DNA of 64,000 nt from Chitinophaga rhizosphaerae (lineage in GTDB: Bacteria; Bacteroidota; Bacteroidia; Chitinophagales; Chitinophagaceae), in the NCBI RefSeq assembly GCF_003958645.1, contig NZ_RXLO01000007.1, positions 1-64,000 on the forward strand. The letters run 5' to 3'. The stretch's first letter is position 1. Each line of letters opens with the position of its first letter. The translations under genes were made by a program, and so were the position numbers. Positions 26,170 to 35,184 of this stretch are shown piece after piece. Under the pieces are notes generated by a model. That model saw nothing but the letters and a program-made list of their open reading frames with translations, did no database searches and had not been told where the DNA came from.

Positions 26170-26240
26170 AAAAATAGACGGTCCTGAGGAGTCAGGACCG
26201 TTGCATTTTAAAATTCCACGTTATGAAAACTAGCGAAAGG
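26170..26240 (-). ncRNA. twin structured element, copy B (candidate small RNA or terminator module)
   Basis: On the minus strand a conserved block AGTTTTCATAACGTGGAATT (26231 down to about 26212) precedes a 10-bp hairpin ACGGTCCTGA / TCAGGACCGT (26178-26201) and then CTATTTTTT, an intrinsic-terminator arrangement. The same block and a stem of the same form occur in copy A 220 nt away. The promoter is less clear; TATTATTG (minus strand, 26288-26295) has one mismatch to TAnnTTTG. Confidence 0.5.
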
Positions 26241-26397
26241 TACCATGCGGTTAAGCACGTTACCTACCTTGTCTTTTCATTACATGACAATAATAGGAAA
26301 AATTCGGCGAGATGAAGATTTAAAAAGGGGCTAAGTTTTCTTGAAATAGAGGATTTCAAAATGCAATCGGTTGGAAGCGGTTGAAATTATATGGGGA

Positions 26398-26524
26398 AAA
26401 AAAATACGGCTCTGTGAACAGAGCCGTTTGCCTTTATAAATTCCACGTTATGAAAAACTGATACAAAAATATGTTGTTTGGCTAAAACGTTTTAGTTAGT
26501 CGCCGATTTTTTACATAATGTTGA
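26398..26524 (-). ncRNA. twin structured element, copy A (candidate small RNA of about 125 nt)
   Basis: The minus strand carries a conserved block, CATAACGTGGAATTT (about 26437-26452), then a 9-bp hairpin ACGGCTCTG / CAGAGCCGT with a 4-nt loop (26406-26427), then a run of eight T. Compared with copy B, two stem pairs are exchanged (T-A to C-G and C-G to T-A) so pairing is kept. A promoter with TTTG-N19-GACCTTTG lies upstream at 26530-26560, predicting a start near 26526. No convincing reading frame is present. It lies downstream of the aminotransferase gene on the same strand. Confidence 0.55.
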
Positions 26525-26529
26525 TAATG

Positions 26530-26560
26530 CAAAGGTCGGGCCATTTTCCCATTTGTCAAA
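26530..26560 (-). promoter_or_regulatory. promoter of structured element copy A
   Basis: On the minus strand TTTG (26557-26560), a 19-nt spacer and GACCTTTG (26530-26537) match the Bacteroidota promoter except for G instead of T at the first base of the -7 element. The spacing equals that of the rpsJ promoter. Confidence 0.5.
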
Positions 26561-26871
26561 ATTATACAAGTTAATTTTTTGCAAAGCAGGTTTAGAAATT
26601 TGCCTAACATGTATATTAAATTTTACTATTTGATTATTCTGCACCTTTGCGTCCCGATTACACAGTAAATGTAAGTATAAAAATCAAATTTAAAAACAGA
26701 TTTTCATTAAAATCCAGAAGAATCTCTCGGAAAATGTTATATAGAATTATATTTAATGTGAAATCTTGCTGTAATTAGGCGTTCCAGCCGTTCAATCGCA
26801 AAAACATGATTTTTGTCAGTTTTTCAGATTTAATACTTTTTTAACTCATACTGACAGGAAACGCTGACAGT
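26561..26871. other. AT-rich intergenic region
   Basis: This is the AT-rich stretch between copy A and the aminotransferase stop codon. I see no gene; a plus-strand CACCTTTG (26642-26649) is a one-mismatch -7 match without a supporting -33 element. Confidence 0.4.
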
Positions 26872-28065
26872 TTAGCGGCGGCCGGGATATACCGCTAGCG
26901 CTTTTGTCAGTGCCGTCATCGCCTTATCGATCGCTTCCAGGTTCAAGACGTACGCCAGGCGCACTTCCTGTTTGCCAAGGCCCGGAGTGGCGTAGAAGCC
27001 GGTACCGGGGGAAAGCATCACCGTTTGCTGATCATAGCTGAAATCTTCCAGCAGCCATTGGCAGAATTTGTCCGCATCGTCGATCGGAAGCTTGGCCATG
27101 GCGTAGAACGCACCGCCCGGATTGGGGCAGAACACCCCGGGGATGCCGTTGAGGCGCTTCACCAGCAGGTCGCGGCGGCTCCTGTATTCCGCCTTGATGC
27201 CGTCGAAATAATCTTCCGGCATATCAACGGCAGCTTCCGCGGCTATCTGGGCGAAGCTCGGCGGGCTCAGGCGGGCCTGGGCGAATTTCATCACCGAATC
27301 CAGCAGCGTTTTATTACGGGTCACCAGGGCGCCGATACGGCCGCCGCAGGCGCTATACCGCTTCGAGATGGTGTCGAACACCACTACGTTATCTTCCAGG
27401 CCTTCCAGCTGCAGGGCAGACAGGGTAGTGCCGTCGTACGCGAACTCGCGGTACGCTTCGTCGGAGAAGAGGAAGAGGTTATGTTTTTTGCAGATATCCC
27501 GCAGCACGTTCAGTTCCTCGGGGCTGTAGAGGTAGCCGGTAGGGTTGTTGGGATTGCAGATGAGGATGGCTTTGGTTTTGGGCGTGATCTTCTTTTCGAA
27601 GTCGGCGATCGGCGGCAGGGCGAAGCCGGATTCGATGCCGGAAGTCACGGGCACCACTTTCACTTCCGCTTCCACGGCGAAGCCGTTGTAATTGGCGTAG
27701 AAGGGCTCGGGGATGATGACCTCATCGCCCGGGTCGAGGCAGGCCATGAAACCGAAGATAATGGCTTCGGAGCCGCCGGTGGTCACGATGATCTGGTTAT
27801 GATCCACCTGGATGCCGAAACGGTCGTAATACGTGGTGAGCTTGCGGCGGTAGGATTCGTTGCCTGCGCTGTGGCTGTATTCCAGGACTTTGAAATGGGA
27901 ATTGCGTACCGCGTCGAGCACGGGTTGCGGCGTTTCGATATCGGGTTGCCCGATGTTGAGATGATAAACCGTAACTCCTTTCTTTTTGGCTGCTTCCGCG
28001 AAGGGTACCAGTTTTCGGATCGGAGAGGGCGGCATGATCTGGCCGCGCTGACTGATGTTCGGCAT
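26872..28065 (-). CDS. pyridoxal-phosphate-dependent aminotransferase, class I
   Basis: 397 residues from the ATG complement at 28063-28065, chosen because a -7 promoter element lies only 23 nt upstream and the longer frame would begin before it. Fold type I hallmarks: TTGGSEAI (about 96-103), NPNNPTG (171-177), SDEAY (201-205) and the PLP lysine in TISKRYSACGGRIG (Lys235). It belongs to the aspartate/aromatic aminotransferase-like group; the exact amino acid donor cannot be told. The fully conserved Arg pair for dicarboxylates was not assigned. Confidence 0.9.
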   Translation of the reverse strand: MPNISQRGQIMPPSPIRKLVPFAEAAKKKGVTVYHLNIGQPDIETPQPVLDAVRNSHFKVLEYSHSAGNESYRRKLTTYYDRFGIQVDHNQIIVTTGGSEAIIFGFMACLDPGDEVIIPEPFYANYNGFAVEAEVKVVPVTSGIESGFALPPIADFEKKITPKTKAILICNPNNPTGYLYSPEELNVLRDICKKHNLFLFSDEAYREFAYDGTTLSALQLEGLEDNVVVFDTISKRYSACGGRIGALVTRNKTLLDSVMKFAQARLSPPSFAQIAAEAAVDMPEDYFDGIKAEYRSRRDLLVKRLNGIPGVFCPNPGGAFYAMAKLPIDDADKFCQWLLEDFSYDQQTVMLSPGTGFYATPGLGKQEVRLAYVLNLEAIDKAMTALTKALAVYPGRR

Positions 28066-28087
28066 TTGGTGTTGGTTTTTAGCGAGG

Positions 28088-28095
28088 CAAAGGTA
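28088..28095 (-). promoter_or_regulatory. aminotransferase promoter -7 element
   Basis: TACCTTTG on the minus strand, 22 nt before the chosen start at 28065. It decides the start against the longer frame beginning at 28101. Confidence 0.7.
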
Positions 28096-28125
28096 AGGCA
28101 ACTCGCTATGTTATGGACGATATTA

Positions 28126-28158
28126 AACAAAAATGCCCCCCGGTTGTCCGGGAGGCAT
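28126..28158 (-). terminator. terminator after the DUF1573 gene
   Basis: On the minus strand ATGCCTCCCGG / CCGGGGGGCAT (one mismatch) with a 4-nt loop is followed by TTTTTGTTT. Confidence 0.8.
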
Positions 28159-28179
28159 CGCTATTTGCTGTTGCTTTTT

Positions 28180-28584
28180 TTAGTTTTCAACCGTTCCTGT
28201 GAGGAATAGTTCCTTCTCCTGGTCAACTCCCTTTAACTTCAGGTAGATGGTTTTCATCGGTTTGCCTACCGCATTCGCGCTGTAGGTGGCCGTGATGCTA
28301 CCTGCCTTTCCGGGAAGGATGGGCTCTGCCGTCCATTTCGGGGTGGTGCAACCGCAGCTGGGTTTGGCCGCTTCGATCAGCACGGGTTCTTTGGAGACGT
28401 TGGTGAATTCGAAAGTAACGGTTACGGGTTTGTTGAGTTTGGTTTTACCGAAATCAACTGTTTCTTTCTTGAATTTGAGCTTGGCGTCTACTGCATTAGC
28501 CGTACCGCCGCCGTTCTGTGCCTGCGCCCACAATGAAGTGGTAACCAGTAAAGTTGCAAATAGGGATACAACGAATTTTTTCAT
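28180..28584 (-). CDS. DUF1573 domain secreted protein
   Basis: 134 residues with a signal peptide (MKKFVVSLFATLLVTTSLWAQ, cleaved after AQA). The mature part is one Ig-like DUF1573 domain: KKETVDFGKTKLNKPVTVTFEFTNVS (as VTVTFEFTN), the signature PSCGCTTPKW, and a final beta strand LFLTGTVEN. These proteins are common periplasmic or surface proteins of Bacteroidota with no established role. It has its own promoter-like element (TAAATTTG, minus strand 28643-28650) and terminator. Confidence 0.88.
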   Translation of the reverse strand: MKKFVVSLFATLLVTTSLWAQAQNGGGTANAVDAKLKFKKETVDFGKTKLNKPVTVTFEFTNVSKEPVLIEAAKPSCGCTTPKWTAEPILPGKAGSITATYSANAVGKPMKTIYLKLKGVDQEKELFLTGTVEN

Positions 28585-28642
28585 GATAATATTGGTTTTT
28601 AGTCGATTGGTTAAACATTTACGTTTCTACCAGTTTCCAATT

Positions 28643-28650
28643 CAAATTTA
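28643..28650 (-). promoter_or_regulatory. DUF1573 gene promoter -7 element
   Basis: TAAATTTG on the minus strand fits TAnnTTTG and lies 58 nt before the start codon. Confidence 0.5.
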
Positions 28651-28751
28651 CGGCCAAAAACTGAACCGTGCATATCAAGATATTAAAAATTTCTTAAAAA
28701 TTTAATTTTTACGCGATGAGCACGGGCATTTACCCATTCATCAATTTCCCC

Positions 28752-28759
28752 TACATTTG
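28752..28759 (+). promoter_or_regulatory. E1 gene promoter -7 element
   Basis: TACATTTG matches TAnnTTTG; the chosen ATG is 18 nt downstream. Confidence 0.65.
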
Positions 28760-28777
28760 TGCTTTAACAAGGATGGC

Positions 28778-31177
28778 ATGATCGAAAACAACGAATTAGC
28801 TATGAATATGCAAAGCCAGTTGTCATTTGAGGAGTTCCGCAGGGAAGTTTTGAATGATTACAGGCTGGCCTGTATCAGCAGGGAAGTGAGCCTGCTGGGC
28901 CGCCGGGAAGTTCTGACCGGCAAGGCCAAATTCGGGATATTTGGCGATGGCAAGGAAGTGGCGCAGATCGCGATGTCCAAATATTTCAAGCCGGGCGATT
29001 TCCGTTCGGGCTATTACCGTGATCAGACGTGGGCATTCGCTACGGGCGTTTCCAATGTAGAGCAGTTTTTCTCCCAGCTGTATGCAGATCCCGACCTGGC
29101 GAACGATCCTTTTTCCGCCGGTCGACAGATGAATTCGCATTTCGCCACTCCGAATATCGATATGGACGGTAACTGGCTGCCGCTCACCGCGCAGAAGAAC
29201 ACCGCTGCAGATATGGCGCCCACGGCCGCACAGATGCCACGTGCACTGGGCCTGGCCTATGCTTCCAAGCTGTTCCGCGAAGTGCCGGAACTGGAGGGGC
29301 TGACGCACCTTTCCCACCAGGGTAACGAAGTTTGTTTCGCCACTATCGGCGACGCATCTACGAGCGAGGGCCATTTCTGGGAAACCGTGAATGCCGCCGG
29401 TGTGTTGCAGGTGCCGCTTTGCATTTTTGTGTGGGACGATGGGTACGGCATTTCCGTTCCCCGCAAGTATCAAACTACCAAAGGTTCTATCAGCGCCGCG
29501 CTGGAAGGTTTCCGGAAAGGGGAGCAGACCAACGGGCTGGAGATATATAATGTAAAGGGATGGGATTACGCCGGCCTTTGCGAAGTGTTCGAAGAAGGTA
29601 TCCGTAAGGCCCGTGAAACCCACGTGCCTGTGCTCTTCCATGTAGAAGAGATCACCCAGCCCCAGGGGCACTCCACTTCCGGCTCGCACGAGCGGTACAA
29701 AAGCAAGGAACGCCTGGCCTGGGAAAAGGAATTCGACTGCAATAGCAAAATGCGCCAGTGGATCGTCGTAAACGCCCTGGCCGATGAAGGCGCCCTCCAG
29801 GAAGTGGAAGCCGAAGCCAAAGTGCTTGCCCACGAAGGCCGCAAACGCGCCTGGGAAAAATACATCGCGCCCATCCGCGGGCAGGTGCAGGGGCTGACCG
29901 CCATCCTCAAAAACCTCGTCGAGGAAGGCCGGGTGGAAACGGAACTGGTACAGCATGCCATCCAGGAGCTGGCCGCCAACCGCGAGCCCCTCCGCCGCGA
30001 TATCCTCAAATCTGCTGCGCACATCCTGTTCCGCTACCCGCGCGATTTTTCGCCGGTACTGAACGATCTGCAGCTGTTTTACGACAACCAGCTCGTCACC
30101 GAAAAAGAAAACTACAACAGTCTCCTGTACGCCACGGGTGCCAATTCGGCGCTCAACGTCCCGGAAGTGCCGGCCGAATATGCGGCAGACGCTCCCGTGC
30201 TCAACGGCTACGAAGTGCTGAATAAATACTTCGATCAACTGTTCACCGGCAACCCGCTGGTATTCGCTTTCGGCGAAGATGTGGGCAAGATCGGCGACGT
30301 CAACCAGGGATTCGCCGGTCTCCAGGCCAAACACGGCAAAGTCCGCATTTCCGATACCGGCATCCGCGAACTGACCATCATGGGCCAGGGGATCGGGATG
30401 GCGCTTCGCGGCCTGCGGCCCATCGCGGAAATCCAGTACCTGGATTACCTGCTGTACGGCCTTCAGCCCCTGAGCGACGATGTGGCATCCCTGCAATACC
30501 GCACCCGCGGCACGCAGTTCTGTCCCATCATCGTCCGCACCCGCGGCCACCGGCTGGAAGGGGTCTGGCATTCGGGCAGCCCTATGGGGATGATCATCAA
30601 CTCCCTGCGCGGCTTCTACGTTTGCGTGCCCCGCAACATGGTGCAGGCGGCAGGGATGTACAACACCCTCCTGCGCGCGCATGAACCGGGGATCGTCATC
30701 GAATCGCTCAACGGTTACCGCCTGAAAGAGCGCATGCCGGAGAATCTCGACGAATTCACCGTACCCATGGGCGTTCCGGAAATCCTGCATGAAGGTACCG
30801 ACATTACCATCGTTTCTTACGGCAGTACGCTGCGCATCATCGAGGAGGCCATCCAGACCCTTTCCGGGCTCGGCGTTTCCTGCGAACTGATCGATGTACA
30901 AACGCTCCTGCCTTTCGATACCAGCCACTCCATCCTGGATTCGCTGAAAAAGACCAACCGCATCCTTTTCGTGGACGAAGACGTTCCCGGCGGCGGCACC
31001 GCTTACATGTTCCAGCAAGTGATGGAACTGCAGGGCGGTTACCGCTGGCTCGACGTGGCGCCCCGCACCCTGTCTGCCCAGGCGCACCGCCCGGCTTACG
31101 GTTCCGATGGCGATTACTTCTCCAAGCCAAACGTGGAAGATGTGGTGAAAGTAGTCATGGAAATGATCAGGGAGTAA
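28778..31177 (+). CDS. fused alpha-beta E1 of a 2-oxoacid dehydrogenase complex (branched-chain type)
   Basis: About 799 residues. The N-terminal half is E1 alpha: [20 protein letters not shown] (as [10 protein letters not shown]), then [13 protein letters not shown], the thiamine diphosphate motif, in which the usual Asn-Asn is Asp-Asp. The C-terminal half is E1 beta: [45 protein letters not shown] and [10 protein letters not shown]. Such fusions feed branched-chain acyl groups to an E2/E3 pair, here not adjacent. The start is taken at 28778, downstream of the -7 element; ATGs at 28802 and 28808 also fit. Oxidation of 2-oxoisovalerate or pyruvate cannot be separated from sequence alone. Confidence 0.9.
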   Translation: MIENNELAMNMQSQLSFEEFRREVLNDYRLACISREVSLLGRREVLTGKAKFGIFGDGKEVAQIAMSKYFKPGDFRSGYYRDQTWAFATGVSNVEQFFSQLYADPDLANDPFSAGRQMNSHFATPNIDMDGNWLPLTAQKNTAADMAPTAAQMPRALGLAYASKLFREVPELEGLTHLSHQGNEVCFATIGDASTSEGHFWETVNAAGVLQVPLCIFVWDDGYGISVPRKYQTTKGSISAALEGFRKGEQTNGLEIYNVKGWDYAGLCEVFEEGIRKARETHVPVLFHVEEITQPQGHSTSGSHERYKSKERLAWEKEFDCNSKMRQWIVVNALADEGALQEVEAEAKVLAHEGRKRAWEKYIAPIRGQVQGLTAILKNLVEEGRVETELVQHAIQELAANREPLRRDILKSAAHILFRYPRDFSPVLNDLQLFYDNQLVTEKENYNSLLYATGANSALNVPEVPAEYAADAPVLNGYEVLNKYFDQLFTGNPLVFAFGEDVGKIGDVNQGFAGLQAKHGKVRISDTGIRELTIMGQGIGMALRGLRPIAEIQYLDYLLYGLQPLSDDVASLQYRTRGTQFCPIIVRTRGHRLEGVWHSGSPMGMIINSLRGFYVCVPRNMVQAAGMYNTLLRAHEPGIVIESLNGYRLKERMPENLDEFTVPMGVPEILHEGTDITIVSYGSTLRIIEEAIQTLSGLGVSCELIDVQTLLPFDTSHSILDSLKKTNRILFVDEDVPGGGTAYMFQQVMELQGGYRWLDVAPRTLSAQAHRPAYGSDGDYFSKPNVEDVVKVVMEMIRE

Positions 31178-31209
31178 CGAACCTGTACCGATTATACCGT
31201 TACGGAACG

Positions 31210-31239
31210 TGCCCCCTGTATGCGCAGGGGGCATTTTTT
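31210..31239 (+). terminator. terminator after the fused E1 gene
   Basis: A 9-bp perfect stem TGCCCCCTG / CAGGGGGCA with a 6-nt loop and six T residues. Confidence 0.85.
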
Positions 31240-31290
31240 ATGGACCGCGGGGCCAAACAAGGCCGGCGCACAAATTGTTATACTGGAAAT

Positions 31291-32220
31291 ATGGACTATA
31301 AAGATTATTACAAGATACTGGGCGTAGATAAAAAGGCGAGTGCCGACGAGATCAAGAAGGCTTATCGCAAACTGGCGGTCAAGTATCATCCGGACAAAAA
31401 TCCCGACGACAAGCTCGCGGAAGAGAAGTTCAAGGAGCTGAACGAGGCGTATGAAGTGTTGGGCGACGCAGAGAAGCGGAAAAAGTACGACGAGTTCGGC
31501 GAGAACTGGAAGTATTACGAACAGGCCGGCGCGCAGCAGGGCGATTTCGACTGGAACCGCTGGCGGGCGCAGCAACAGCAGGGTGGCGGACAGCAGTACA
31601 ATACTGAAGATATGTTCGGGGAAGGCGGGCAGTTTTCCGATTTCTTCGAGCACCTGTTCGGTGGCGGCTTCCGGAGCCGCGCGCAGCAAGGGCGTTCGCG
31701 CACGCGGCGCGGCGGGGATTTGCATGCTACGATGGACGTGAGTATCGAAGATGTCTATACGGGCGCCACGCGGCAGATCAATGTGAACGGACAGAAATTG
31801 AATCTGAAGATAAGGAAAGGCACGGCGGATGGGCAGGTGTTGCGGCTGAAAGGCAAGGGGAGCCCGGGTTTGAACGGAGGAGAGGCGGGAGATTTGTTGA
31901 TAGAGGTGAGTGTTGTGCCGGGAGCGGGATTTGAGTTGAAGGGGAAGGATGTGTACCTGGAAGTACCGGTTGACGTGTATACGGCGGTTTTAGGCGGGAA
32001 GGTGCAGGTGCCGGTGCCGGGGAGTGCGTTGCAGTTGACGGTCCCGGCGGGGACGGATAGCGGGCGGATGTTCAGGTTGAAAGGGAAGGGGATGCCTGTT
32101 GCGGAAGGAGGGAATGGGGAGCCGGGGGATTTTTATGTGCGGGTGAGGATCACGGTGCCGCAAAACCTTACGGAAGAAGAGAAGGCGATGTTCCGGAAAT
32201 TGGCGAAGCGGGATCAGTAA
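31291..32220 (+). CDS. DnaJ-class co-chaperone, CbpA-like
   Basis: 309 residues from the ATG at 31291 ([17 protein letters not shown]). The J domain (about 4-68) has [10 protein letters not shown] with the HPD triad that stimulates DnaK. A Gln/Gly-rich linker (about 75-125) follows, then the two C-terminal substrate-binding barrels ([20 protein letters not shown] as [16 protein letters not shown], and LPVAEGG-type loop [16 protein letters not shown]). The Cys-rich zinc-finger of DnaJ proper is absent, as in CbpA. The next gene starts 20 nt after its stop and probably forms an operon with it; that neighbour is not a classical CbpM. Confidence 0.92.
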   Translation: MDYKDYYKILGVDKKASADEIKKAYRKLAVKYHPDKNPDDKLAEEKFKELNEAYEVLGDAEKRKKYDEFGENWKYYEQAGAQQGDFDWNRWRAQQQQGGGQQYNTEDMFGEGGQFSDFFEHLFGGGFRSRAQQGRSRTRRGGDLHATMDVSIEDVYTGATRQINVNGQKLNLKIRKGTADGQVLRLKGKGSPGLNGGEAGDLLIEVSVVPGAGFELKGKDVYLEVPVDVYTAVLGGKVQVPVPGSALQLTVPAGTDSGRMFRLKGKGMPVAEGGNGEPGDFYVRVRITVPQNLTEEEKAMFRKLAKRDQ

Positions 32221-32240
32221 ACCACGAAAAATGGAAGCTT

Positions 32241-32585
32241 ATGTTACAAACGATCGATTACCTGGAGGAAATCCTCGAACAGCAGCACCGTGCGGAGTCG
32301 GAGGCGGTGCCTGATTTTTATGCGAGCGAGTTGCTGGAGATGCTGGGTTATACGCGGGAGGGGCTGCGGATGGCGCTGGACCGTGCGATGCAGGCCTGTG
32401 CGGCGTTGCGGATGCCGGTGACGTTGAATTTCCGGCGGATTTATTGCTGGCAGGGCGGGGAAATGTGGGAAGACTGGCAGTTAAGCCGGCTGGCGGGTTA
32501 TTTATTGATTGTTAACAGTGATCCCAGGAACCCTGCGGTGGCACAAGCGCAGTGGTTACTCTTCAAGAAAAGCTATTCATTTTAA
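32241..32585 (+). CDS. small DinD-like domain protein
   Basis: 114 residues. The segment PDFYASELLEMLGYTREGLRMALDRAMQAC (as FYASELLEMLGY, ALDRAMQAC) and DWQLSRLAGYLLIVNSDPRNPAVAQAQWLLF (as QLSRLAGYLLIVNSDPRN) resemble the core of DinD-family proteins, where the equivalent reads roughly YKLSRYACYLIVQNGDPRK. Only this core is present; the C-terminal half of DinD is missing. DinD inhibits RecA filaments in E. coli; the role here is unknown. Its position behind a DnaJ-like gene takes the place where CbpM is often found. Confidence 0.7.
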   Translation: MLQTIDYLEEILEQQHRAESEAVPDFYASELLEMLGYTREGLRMALDRAMQACAALRMPVTLNFRRIYCWQGGEMWEDWQLSRLAGYLLIVNSDPRNPAVAQAQWLLFKKSYSF

Positions 32586-32738
32586 TTCATATAATATTTA
32601 TTATCAGCCACTTATTTGTTCATTGTCTTTCGAAATGTTCATTGTCTATTCATTCTCCCGTTGCTATTCGTTGGTTAATGGAATGAGGATAAATTGCAGG
32701 CATAATCAAATGAAAATTGCTTAGACGGTTCAAATAGG

Positions 32739-32785
32739 CTGAAAACGGGGGCCGTTCTGAATAGGGCGGCCTTCTTTCAGTTTTC
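32739..32785 (+). terminator. possible terminator after the DnaJ/DinD-like pair
   Basis: CTGAAA and GGCCG pair with CGGCC and TTTCAG across an internal loop, followed by TTTTC. It is 150 nt after the last stop codon. Confidence 0.45.
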
Positions 32786-33086
32786 ATGCCAGTGGGGGTG
32801 CCGAGGCGCCAGATCTAAAAGATTGTTTACCCATATCCTCTGAATTTTTATGTGCGGACCTGGCCTGGTTTTTTAAAAGATTTTTAACCATTTCCCATGA
32901 TCGCCGGATTAACCACCCGGAAAAAACAGGTACAGGTTTTCTCTTTTTTTTTAACCCTCTGCTACATTTTTCTCCTCTTTAGTTTATACAAACGCGTGTG
33001 CGCTTTGTTAACCTTTTATACCAAAAGAACATCTATTCATGCGTTAGGGGACAACAACCAAAATTTATTTAAAACGTAACTGAATT
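32786..33086 (+). other. gap with no gene called
   Basis: An AT-rich stretch. A 60-codon frame (32897-33079) begins with a hydrophobic segment but has no recognisable domain or promoter; I do not call it. Confidence 0.4.
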
Positions 33087-33341
33087 ATGGAAGCAAGATG
33101 TATCAGATGCAGTACAATCGTACACTCTCACAAGAGGCTTTCTGAAATCAAATGCCGCTGTGGCGGCCAATTGCAAAGGATGCGGTTCGTGGGGCTGATA
33201 GAGGGGCTTCACCCGTTGGGTAAGGAACATAATATGGAAGTAGGGGGGAAACTTTGTTATGGAACTTACCGGTCGATCTATGGGAACTTCGTGGTCGACA
33301 AATTGAACAACCAGTTCCATAAAGTGACGCTGTTGCGATGA
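33087..33341 (+). CDS. small zinc-ribbon protein, hypothetical
   Basis: 84 residues. The N-terminus MEARCIRCSTIVHSH and KCRCGGQLQRM gives CxxC and CxC pairs about 17 residues apart, a plausible zinc ribbon. The rest (GGKLCYGTYRSIYGNFVVDKL) shows no family I know. It has no neighbour on the same strand within 600 nt. I consider it more likely real than not, because the Cys pairs are in a typical order, but no promoter element was found. Confidence 0.5.
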   Translation: MEARCIRCSTIVHSHKRLSEIKCRCGGQLQRMRFVGLIEGLHPLGKEHNMEVGGKLCYGTYRSIYGNFVVDKLNNQFHKVTLLR

Positions 33342-34024
33342 TGCGTGAATCCGCCGCCGATGTACGATCTCGTTTTTCTCCTTTTCAATGATTGCTGGTT
33401 GACGTGAACCTTCGCTTCCCTTGCGAATTATTTTCCCTGTTATACATGAGATTTCGCATGAGGCAAGCTGCAAGTCCAGGTGCGCCGGAAGCTGGAATTT
33501 TTCTGCCTGGTTGATGGAACGAATTGCACCTGCTGATCCGGCCATCAATGAAGGAGCCGGATGCTGAAGGCCGCTTCCGTTGATATCGATACACCGGGAA
33601 TCGGGAGCACAGCATCCATTACATCCCGGCGCGAATCTACTCCGGGATCCCGTTCACATAAGACTATGCGGAACGTTCCTGTACCAAGGATTTTTATGGG
33701 TTTCCCATGATTTGTAAAAAAGGGTGATGTTGTTTGTTAACCAACTTCTTTATTTGTGCGGCTTGTGTAGTGACAAAGCTATGCTTTGATTTACCTGCTG
33801 TTATCCGCACAGGTCGAAAATCCTTTCCATGTTGTTTTTATCAGTGAAAGACCGGCTTTCCCCGTTGAACGGCGGGAGCATCGGTCTTTCCTGGTTAGGT
33901 GTGGAATTTCCTTCCTACTCCTGCGCACAACGGGATTTTTTTCAGGGATACGATATTGCTGAGCAGGCTTTTGATCGACGGAGGAATTGTCTATTTTTAG
34001 TCCTTCATCAAAAAGCCGCCGCAT
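33342..34024. other. long gap without a convincing gene
   Basis: Several frames of 60-80 codons occur on both strands, none with a domain or start context. A 9-bp stem GAAAGACCG / CGGTCTTTC (33846-33890) enclosing a smaller CCGT/ACGG hairpin is the main structure. It may mark decayed genes or an untranslated RNA. Confidence 0.4.
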
Positions 34025-34981
34025 ATGAAAATCGTAGTACTGGATGGATATGCTTTACAGCCCGGTGATCTGTCGTGGGATGCATTAGCATCCCTCGGCA
34101 CCGTAACCGTCCACGACAGAACGGCCCCCGCCGATGTGGCGGCCCGCGCCCTCGGAGCAGAAATCCTCCTCACGAATAAATCCCTCATCCCCGCGTCCGT
34201 CATCAACCAGCTGCCGTCCCTTCGTTACATCGGCGTCATGGCCACCGGGTATAACGTGGTAGATATTAACGCTGCGCGCGCCAAAGGTATTACCGTCTCC
34301 AACGTTCCCGCATACAGCACGGCTTCCGTGGCCCAGCTCACTTTTTCTCTCATCCTGGAACTTTGCCAGGGCGTGGGTTTGCATGCAGACAGTGTCCGGA
34401 ATGGCGAATGGGCGGCCTGTCCCGATTTCAGCTATTGGAAAATGCCCCTCACCGAATTATCCGGGAAAACGCTGGCCATTATAGGATTCGGGCAGATCGG
34501 GCAGGCGGTGGCGCGTATCGCCCTGGCGTTCGGGATGCGCGTAATCGTGAGCCACAAGCATCCGGAGCGCGACCGGATGGAAGGAGTCACTTTCACGGAC
34601 CAGGCAACCTGTTTCCGCGAAGCGGACATCGTTTCCCTGCATTGTCCGCTCAACGAGGCCAACAAAGGCTTCGTGAACGCGGCGCTACTGGCTACCATGC
34701 GGCCCTCGGCGATACTGATCAATACCAGCCGCGGTCCGCTCATCAACGAGCCGGAACTTGCCGATGCGCTCAATAATGGGGTTATTGCCGGGGCAGGACT
34801 GGATGTTTTATCGGTGGAGCCCCCTTCCGCAGGCAATCCGCTGCTGACGGCCCGCAACTGCTACGTTACGCCGCACATCGCCTGGGCCACCCGCGAAGCA
34901 CGCTCCCGCCTCATGGACAAGGTGGTGGAGAATGTGAAAGCATTTCTGGACGGAGCGCCGCAAAATGTGATCGGCGGGTAG
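34025..34981 (+). CDS. D-2-hydroxyacid dehydrogenase family protein
   Basis: 318 residues, NAD-dependent Rossmann enzyme of the glycerate/phosphoglycerate dehydrogenase family. The cofactor motif is AIIGFGQIGQAVARIA (about 152-167); the substrate Arg region is NTSRGPLINE (about 236-245), followed by Glu in LDVLSVEPP and the catalytic His in YVTPHIAWATREAR. YIGVMATGYNVVDINAA is typical for glycerate/hydroxypyruvate-type members. The substrate is not known; hydroxypyruvate or glyoxylate are likely. It is monocistronic and convergent with yebC. Confidence 0.9.
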   Translation: MKIVVLDGYALQPGDLSWDALASLGTVTVHDRTAPADVAARALGAEILLTNKSLIPASVINQLPSLRYIGVMATGYNVVDINAARAKGITVSNVPAYSTASVAQLTFSLILELCQGVGLHADSVRNGEWAACPDFSYWKMPLTELSGKTLAIIGFGQIGQAVARIALAFGMRVIVSHKHPERDRMEGVTFTDQATCFREADIVSLHCPLNEANKGFVNAALLATMRPSAILINTSRGPLINEPELADALNNGVIAGAGLDVLSVEPPSAGNPLLTARNCYVTPHIAWATREARSRLMDKVVENVKAFLDGAPQNVIGG

Positions 34982-35131
34982 TTGAAAAAGGGGAGCTGTC
35001 TTGAGGTTTCCTGCATTCAATAGTAGAATTGCATTTCAGTATCCGGGTTAACTGGAAAATTTACGGGTGGCTGCTTGCGGCGATCATCCGTTCGAATCGA
35101 CTTATAAGCGCTTCCCGGAAGGCGTTTGCAG

Positions 35132-35171
35132 ATAACTAAAAAGCCCGCCATCCGGCGGGCTTTTTAGTTAT
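35132..35171. terminator. bidirectional terminator, perfect palindrome
   Basis: An 18-bp perfect stem (ATAACTAAAAAGCCCGCC and its complement) closes an ATCC loop. Each side has T-rich flanks, so it can end both the plus-strand dehydrogenase and the minus-strand yebC. Confidence 0.9.
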
Positions 35172-35184
35172 ATCGCGGATACGA

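Noticed and set aside
26223-26315. 30-codon plus-strand frame (MKTSERYHAV start) beside structured element copy B
   Set aside because: The matching ATG in copy A opens a frame of only three codons, so coding is not conserved between copies; the U-tract polarity points to the minus strand.
28823-31234. 803-codon open frame antisense to the fused E1 gene
   Set aside because: A shadow of the E1 coding sequence; translation is low complexity rich in His/Phe/Gly and matches no family.
32241-32585. CbpM identity for the gene after the DnaJ-like gene
   Set aside because: Expected from position, but the sequence has the DinD-like SRLAGYLLIVNSDPR block and lacks the MerR-like CbpM pattern.
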